64,000 nucleotides of DNA from UBA4923 sp964606165 (GTDB lineage: Bacteria > Bacillota > Clostridia > Saccharofermentanales > DTU023). The notes beneath the pieces are model-generated. The model saw nothing but the letters and a program-made list of their open reading frames with translations, searched no databases and was not told the DNA's origin. Of the stretch, positions 59,551 through 64,000 are shown one piece after another. The stretch covers positions 62,001-126,000 of the forward strand of contig CAZSFQ010000001.1 of NCBI GenBank assembly GCA_964606165.1, in the 5' to 3' direction. Position 1 is the stretch's first letter. Each line of letters begins with the position of its first letter. The position numbers and the translations under genes are program-made.

Positions 59551-60027
59551 TCAAACCGCAATGCTCAGGACGCCTAGAATGGTCGCTAGAAGAGCGAGAA
59601 TGGCATAGGTTTCGACCATGACAGCCAGGACAATGGCGTTGCCGCTTGTATGGCCGTGTTTGGTGACCAGGGCCATGCCGCCTTCCGCCACATTGCCCTG
59701 ATGAAAGGCGGACAGAAGACCGATGAAAGCGACAGGGAGCGAGGCCAAAAGGAAGAGCAGGCCCTGTTGTGTGCTGATCGCGAGGCTGCCGCTCAGCATG
59801 CCCGAGTGGTTCATGATCATGAACCAGCCAAGGAGGCCGTAGATGCCCTGAGTTCCAGGCAAGGCCTGCAGAATCAGAAGCTTGCCGAACAAGGTGGGGT
59901 CTTCAGCCATTATTCCTGAGGCCACCTGCCCCAGTTTGCCGACAACCTTGGCTGAGCCGTAGCCGGGCAGGATGACCGCCAGGGCGGCTGCCAGATAGAC
60001 CAAGAGCGGACCGGTGATGGATACCAT
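59551..60027 (-). CDS. ntpK: V-type ATPase c subunit NtpK with Na+-binding residues
   Basis: 158-aa proteolipid with four spans (two fused hairpins) forming the rotor ring. The residues that bind Na+ in Enterococcus hirae NtpK are all present: Leu56 and Thr59-Gln60 (LPGTQG), Gln110 (AFHQGN) and Glu139 (VMVETYAI), at nearly the same positions as in that protein. Na+ specificity is a family-based inference. It is 41 bases before ntpE. Confidence 0.95.
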   Translation of the reverse strand: MVSITGPLLVYLAAALAVILPGYGSAKVVGKLGQVASGIMAEDPTLFGKLLILQALPGTQGIYGLLGWFMIMNHSGMLSGSLAISTQQGLLFLLASLPVAFIGLLSAFHQGNVAEGGMALVTKHGHTSGNAIVLAVMVETYAILALLATILGVLSIAV

Positions 60028-60095
60028 AACTTTCCTCCCAAGACCAACCGCTGCCGGTTGGACCGCTGATGCCCGAAGCTTGTGTCCGGGCTATT

Positions 60096-62087
60096 TCAAG
60101 AAGCGTTGACCGCTTCTTCCTTCACTGTTTGACCCTTCTGCTTTTTGTCCTCAATCCTGACGTAGGTGGTCGCTCGGCGCAAAGGATTCCAGAAGGCGCC
60201 GCCGCCGACAAAAAACTTGCCGAACATTTCCACGTATTGCAAACGGCAGGTGTGGACAAAGGCCGACAGGGCGGAGAGGGCCAGGTTCAAGGTGTGCCCG
60301 AATACCCCGATGACGGCGAAGAGAATATAGCCGAAAACCGACTTGCCTCCCAGCATGCCCAGCATGTTGACCACGGTGGCGATGACGCTGGTCGCAAGAA
60401 CCAGGGCCAGGACGCGCGCATAAGAGAGGATGTCGCTCAGGTAAGAGGTAATGCCGTACAGGGCGCCAAAACCTTTGATTAAACGCTTGAAGGGGTTTTT
60501 AATCCCGTGACCGGCGAAGATAAGTCCGAAGGCCGCCCCCGCCAGGGCCACCCATTGCCCAATACTCTTAAGCAGGGCCACGGTCGCGGCCTTGTCGGAA
60601 AGAGCGCCCGCGCCAAGCATGAGGCCCAGCCCCGGAATAATCAGGTACCAGGTCACTGAGTCGGCCAGGCCGCCGATCAGGTTGCCTTTCATCTTCTCAT
60701 TCCGGATATGGATGCCCAGTCCGAAAAAGAGATGGATCACCCCGAATATCATGCTGAAGAGGAGCAGCTGAACGGGCGAATCCATGGGATTGAACCAGAG
60801 AACAGGAAAGCTCGCCTTGCCCTGGCTCACAGCTGTGATCATATCACCAAAGAAACCGCCGAAGATAAAACCCCAGATTACAGAGGAAATCCCCGAGATG
60901 AAGAGCATCATGCTCATCTGGCGCGTGCCGCCCTCCACCTTCTTTTTGAAGAGCAGCCAGGCTGTGCCGGCCATCAACATGGCCCCGTAGCCGACATCAC
61001 TCAGCATCATGCCAAAGAGAATCATATAGAAGGGCGCCATGACCGGCATGGGATCCGTTTCCTGGCTGCTGGGCGCGCCGTACATCTCAAGCACGATCTC
61101 AAAAGCCCTTACCAGAAAATTATTTTTCAGCTTGACCGGGCTTTCCTCGTCTTCTCCCGCCGGCCGGTATGACCAGGCCAGGTCGAACTGCTCCGCCAGC
61201 TGGCGGCCGATTATGTCCGCCTGGTCAGCGGCAACCCAGACCTGCAGATAAAAGGTATAGGTCCCTTCCTGCGTCATTTCACCGGCCCCTGCCCGGTCGT
61301 AGCGTACGAGCAGGTAGTCGTGGAAGGTCATGAGGCGGCCGCAGCGATCCGCCATCTTCTCCAGACGGTCTTCCAGATCCTCGTATTCCGCCTCCAGCTT
61401 TTCGATCTCTCCCTCAAGGGAATGGATTGTCGCCCGGGCTGTGCCGGTAAAGGGCAGCTTGGGCATCTCATGAAAGGCACAGGAGGACAGGCGGGACCGG
61501 ACCCGCGGGAGCTGTTCATTCAGGGTAATAATGGCGGTCTTAGCGGGGAACAGGCCCTCTTCTTCCAGAAGATGGACCGCCGCGAGCGGAAAATCCCGCA
61601 GTAAATCGCCTTGAAAAGAATCGAGCGAAGCGGCATCCATGAAAATGCCGAAAATAACCGATGTCCGCGAGCTTCCCTGTTCCGTCAGATCGAGGGTGAC
61701 AGGTGACCAGGGCTGGAGCTGGGCGATCTGCTGCTCCAGCAGGGTGATCCGGTGTTGGATGGAATCCTCCCGGGAGGTCAGGCTTTCGTAATGGGCAACC
61801 AGCTCTTCCAGCTCCGCCTCTTCGCAGTCTGTGAAAGAAAACTCGTCTTCGGTGACAGGCAGTTTTCTGGCCGACAGCTGCCTGACAGAGGGGAAGCGCT
61901 TTTGCAGGCCCTCTATGACACGGGCAAGCCGCGCCCTCATTTCGAGATTGCCGGCATGGGCCGCCCCCGGCAGGGGACGGTCGTCCCCAATCCCGATCCT
62001 GTCGATCTCCGCCGCTCCCAGGCGCATCAGTGCGTCGATGATTGTGTCACGATCCTCCCGCACTCCCAGGATCGTCATTTTGCTCAT
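60096..62087 (-). CDS. ntpI: V-type ATPase subunit I
   Basis: 663-aa membrane subunit. N-terminal cytoplasmic half is helical/coiled (about 1-330); C-terminal half has seven or eight spans with the essential Arg region (SYARVLALVLATSVIATVVNMLG, near 560) facing the c ring. Start MSKMTILGVRED at 62087 follows the ntpF stop by one base; a longer frame to 62144 is unlikely. Confidence 0.93.
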   Translation of the reverse strand: MSKMTILGVREDRDTIIDALMRLGAAEIDRIGIGDDRPLPGAAHAGNLEMRARLARVIEGLQKRFPSVRQLSARKLPVTEDEFSFTDCEEAELEELVAHYESLTSREDSIQHRITLLEQQIAQLQPWSPVTLDLTEQGSSRTSVIFGIFMDAASLDSFQGDLLRDFPLAAVHLLEEEGLFPAKTAIITLNEQLPRVRSRLSSCAFHEMPKLPFTGTARATIHSLEGEIEKLEAEYEDLEDRLEKMADRCGRLMTFHDYLLVRYDRAGAGEMTQEGTYTFYLQVWVAADQADIIGRQLAEQFDLAWSYRPAGEDEESPVKLKNNFLVRAFEIVLEMYGAPSSQETDPMPVMAPFYMILFGMMLSDVGYGAMLMAGTAWLLFKKKVEGGTRQMSMMLFISGISSVIWGFIFGGFFGDMITAVSQGKASFPVLWFNPMDSPVQLLLFSMIFGVIHLFFGLGIHIRNEKMKGNLIGGLADSVTWYLIIPGLGLMLGAGALSDKAATVALLKSIGQWVALAGAAFGLIFAGHGIKNPFKRLIKGFGALYGITSYLSDILSYARVLALVLATSVIATVVNMLGMLGGKSVFGYILFAVIGVFGHTLNLALSALSAFVHTCRLQYVEMFGKFFVGGGAFWNPLRRATTYVRIEDKKQKGQTVKEEAVNAS

Positions 62088-62088
62088 T

Positions 62089-62409
62089 TTAACGATGCTC
62101 AAGGATGCCGATAATCCTTTCAGCAAGCGCGGCTGCCGCCTCATTCATCAGGCTCTCAGAGGGCTCAGACGAGTGGGGATCACCGGCTGCGGAGGCGGTG
62201 GCTACCAGATCCTGGTAGCGCGCCTGTGCTTTCTCCGTCTGCTCCTGCCGGATCTTTCCCGCCAGCTGATACGCTTGATCAATCATGTCAACTGCCTCTT
62301 GCCGGGCTGCCTGGCGCTTCAACTGTGATTCTTCGCGCGCCTTTTCGACCCGCAAAACAGCTTCTGATTCTGTTTCTTTGATTTCAGCCAAAAAATCACG
62401 GTCCGCCAC
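62089..62409 (-). CDS. ntpF: V-type ATPase peripheral-stalk subunit (NtpF/AhaH-like)
   Basis: 106-aa helical protein starting GTG at 62409 behind GAGGAGGATTGCCT; the frame can start at a TTG two codons earlier. Its Ala/Glu/Lys/Gln-rich coiled coil (TESEAVLRVEKAREESQLKRQAARQEAVDMI) matches the H/G subunit of the peripheral stalk. First gene of the operon. Confidence 0.88.
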   Translation of the reverse strand: MADRDFLAEIKETESEAVLRVEKAREESQLKRQAARQEAVDMIDQAYQLAGKIRQEQTEKAQARYQDLVATASAAGDPHSSEPSESLMNEAAAALAERIIGILEHR

Positions 62410-62423
62410 AGGCAATCCTCCTC

Positions 62424-62492
62424 AAGGTGCACAGTTCACACCTTTCAAACATTGGCCGGTTCCGGGCAACAAAAAGCGAAGCCCTGCCGGCC
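62424..62492 (-). promoter_or_regulatory. Structured leader of the V-ATPase operon
   Basis: Read on the minus strand: GGCCGG (62487-62492) pairs with CCGGCC (62454-62459), and inside it GGGC (62481-62484) with GCCC (62464-62467). Next comes AAGGTG (62439-62444) paired with CACCTT (62424-62429), directly before GAGGAGG. The rest of the 143-base gap is AT-rich with no clear promoter. Not similar to the rnf leader. Confidence 0.5.
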
Positions 62493-62558
62493 CATAAACA
62501 AAATAAGGTTAGCACAGAACAGCTTAAAACGAAAGAAGTTGAAGTGGTTCTTCACCCC

Positions 62559-63818
62559 TCAAATATCGGAAAGGAAGCGGTCAAAGTGGTTATCCCTGGC
62601 CCAGGAATAGCGGCTGTAATCCGTGAGCAGGGCAACGAACCCTTCCTCTTCCGGGTAAGCGCGCCAGATGATCTCCTGGTCGGGGAGATTGACGAAATGG
62701 CCCGGGTGACAGTAAAGGGAGGGTGTCGTTTCGATCTCAAAATGGACGGGCGGGGCATCCTCGTCGTCGAGAAATGACAGACCGTCCCGGGACAGGATCA
62801 GTTTTCCGGAACGTTCCGTGCGCGCGGGATCATCGCCGTCACCAAGATTTTCCAGCAGGACCATCCGGCACCTGCTTTCCAGGGATTGATCCGAAAGAAG
62901 CGCCTCTTCCATTCGCTTCCGCTGCCAGGTCGCGTACTCAAGGGGGTGATCGAAGGGGGCTGGCGAGCCGGGCGAGGCGCTGAAGAAACCGGCCGCGTCG
63001 ACACGCAGGCTCAGTTCACAGACTCGACAGAAGAGTTTTCTTTTTTCGCTGCGCATGACAAGGGGCCGGTCACAGGACGGGCACCAGTGACAAACATAGG
63101 AGAGTTTTTCCGCCCGCCGTCTTGAAAAAAACCGGGCAGGGCGTTTGCGCTCCGACTGCCAGGCGTAGTCGTCCACATTCAAAACCTTGACAAGCCGGGC
63201 CTGGATTTCATCTACCGAAAGCCTGACCGCCTCCTCGGCGGACAGGAGCAGCCGGGTACTGACCTCCATCTTGCCTGGCCGGGGCAATCGTGCCCAGCGC
63301 GGCCAGCCCAGGTAGCCGCCACGGCAGATAACCGCTGCGACCGGCGCCTTCAGGTGCTTGATCAGTTTGGCGGTCGCCGGGCCGAAGGGTGTCAAATTGC
63401 CTGCCATGGAACGCTGAGTTTCAGGATAGAGGGCAACCGAACACTTGTTGGCAATTGAAAGAATGATTTCCTTGGTCGTTGAGAAGTTAACCCGGAAGGG
63501 CCTGATCTCGATGATGCCCAGCTTCCTGAAAATGGCGCCCAGAACCCTCCAGTTGGCGATCTCCTGCCCCGCGACAAAGCGGATGCGCTGGCCGGGCATA
63601 GCCGCCGCGCAGACAGCCGGATCAAAATAGGCTACATGATTGCCCACAATAAAAAAGGGCCCCCTGGACGCGGCAAGGGCAGGATCCCGGTCATAGCGGA
63701 CGCGGTAAAGAAGCTTAAGCAGTAGGCGCACAAGGAGCAGGAAAAAACCGTAAGCAAGTGGTTTTGGCGCCCTGATTGTCTGACGGTCAACTTTTTCCTT
63801 TTGTTTGATTCTGCTCAA
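62559..63818 (-). CDS. PlsC-family 1-acyl-sn-glycerol-3-phosphate acyltransferase with a zinc ribbon
   Basis: 419-aa acyltransferase. The N-terminal half has a membrane-associated helix (about 18-40) and the PlsC motifs: NHVAYFD (HxxxxD, about 58-64) and YPETQRS (the EGTRS motif in changed form). Residues about 255-285 hold two CxxC pairs (CHWCPSC and CRVCELS), a zinc ribbon not seen in ordinary PlsC, and a C-terminal soluble part of unknown function follows. Usual PlsC is about 200-250 residues. Start ATG 63818. Confidence 0.82.
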   Translation of the reverse strand: MSRIKQKEKVDRQTIRAPKPLAYGFFLLLVRLLLKLLYRVRYDRDPALAASRGPFFIVGNHVAYFDPAVCAAAMPGQRIRFVAGQEIANWRVLGAIFRKLGIIEIRPFRVNFSTTKEIILSIANKCSVALYPETQRSMAGNLTPFGPATAKLIKHLKAPVAAVICRGGYLGWPRWARLPRPGKMEVSTRLLLSAEEAVRLSVDEIQARLVKVLNVDDYAWQSERKRPARFFSRRRAEKLSYVCHWCPSCDRPLVMRSEKRKLFCRVCELSLRVDAAGFFSASPGSPAPFDHPLEYATWQRKRMEEALLSDQSLESRCRMVLLENLGDGDDPARTERSGKLILSRDGLSFLDDEDAPPVHFEIETTPSLYCHPGHFVNLPDQEIIWRAYPEEEGFVALLTDYSRYSWARDNHFDRFLSDI

Positions 63819-63931
63819 TATGGCGCCCCCTTTTCATTTATGCCACATTATTTTAACATCTTGGCGCTAGAGTTGGGGCAAGGTCCGGCGATGGTCCGGA
63901 AAGGTCAGTTGAAAAGATCCGGGGATTACCG

Positions 63932-64000
63932 ATGGCAAGATACTGTTTCTACTGCGGGCGTGAGCTGGAAGACAATGAAAAATGCGATTGCCGCATGCGG
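63932..64000 (+). CDS. Start of a zinc-ribbon protein (cut by window edge)
   Basis: 23 codons visible, MARYCFYCGRELEDNEKCDC, with CxxC followed by CxC, as in the zinc-ribbon opening of many short Firmicute membrane proteins. GGGG lies 10 bases upstream. The gene continues past the window; its function is unknown. Confidence 0.5.
   Translation, partial: MARYCFYCGRELEDNEKCDCRMR

Overview
The window looks like a chromosome segment from a strictly anaerobic, amino-acid-fermenting, GC-rich Clostridia-type Firmicute. The evidence is a six-gene Rnf complex, a Na+-type V-ATPase in the ntpFIKECGABD order, an oxidative ornithine-degradation pathway, IreB-RuvX-DUF1292 synteny, and strong AGGAGG ribosome-binding sites. 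A genus cannot be named from sequence alone. Bases 1 to about 18,150 are visibly poorer in GC than the rest and carry defence and mobile-element genes. From about 18,360 onward the DNA is GC-rich core chromosome.

Layout. (a) 1-8.9 kb, minus strand: a defence operon with an ABC three-component (ABC-3C) system (HNH-like protein, middle component, DUF2326 ATPase), a small Xre regulator, and a type I restriction-modification system (hsdM, hsdS, and hsdR running off the left edge). (b) 9.0-18.15 kb, plus strand: a phage/ICE-like module with sigma-like HTH, DUF2800, DUF2815, family A DNA polymerase, zinc-finger/HTH proteins and two overlapping large serine recombinases. It contains several structured RNA leaders and ends in a four-copy TGCACCC array next to a tRNA cluster. 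(c) 18.3-18.9 kb: tRNA Met-Glu-Val-Gly-Cys on the minus strand. (d) 18.9-29.7 kb, minus strand: a CobT-like enzyme, uppP, a large membrane-anchored glycosidase-like protein, a CPBP protease, two DUF1292 proteins, ruvX, ireB, mtaB, secG and a MATE transporter. (e) 29.8-37.4 kb, plus strand: rnfCDGEAB plus a DUF1576 membrane protein, behind a structured leader. (f) 37.5-40.7 kb: rpmB, a CadC-type repressor with a metal P-type ATPase, and hisE. (g) 40.9-53.5 kb, minus strand: arcA-arcB-arcC, then ord-ortA fusion, ortB, oraS, oraE, a GlmL/MutL-type reactivase, orr and alr. (h) 53.6-62.4 kb, minus strand: the nine-gene V-ATPase operon. (i) 62.6-64 kb: a PlsC-like acyltransferase and the start of a zinc-ribbon protein.

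How it works together. Arginine is deiminated to citrulline and split to ornithine plus carbamoyl phosphate, which yields ATP through ArcC. Ornithine is racemised, its amino group is migrated by B12/PLP OraSE, and it is oxidised by Ord and thiolysed by OrtAB to acetyl-CoA and D-alanine. Alr can return the D-alanine to L-alanine. The reduced carriers can feed Rnf, and the c-subunit carries the Na+-binding residues of the Enterococcus enzyme, so Rnf and the V-ATPase probably share a Na+ circuit.

The most unusual items are a single-polypeptide Ord-OrtA fusion, an RnfG with three tandem FMN-binding domains, and a pair of leader RNAs in the mobile element whose variable segments each complement the ribosome-binding site they precede.
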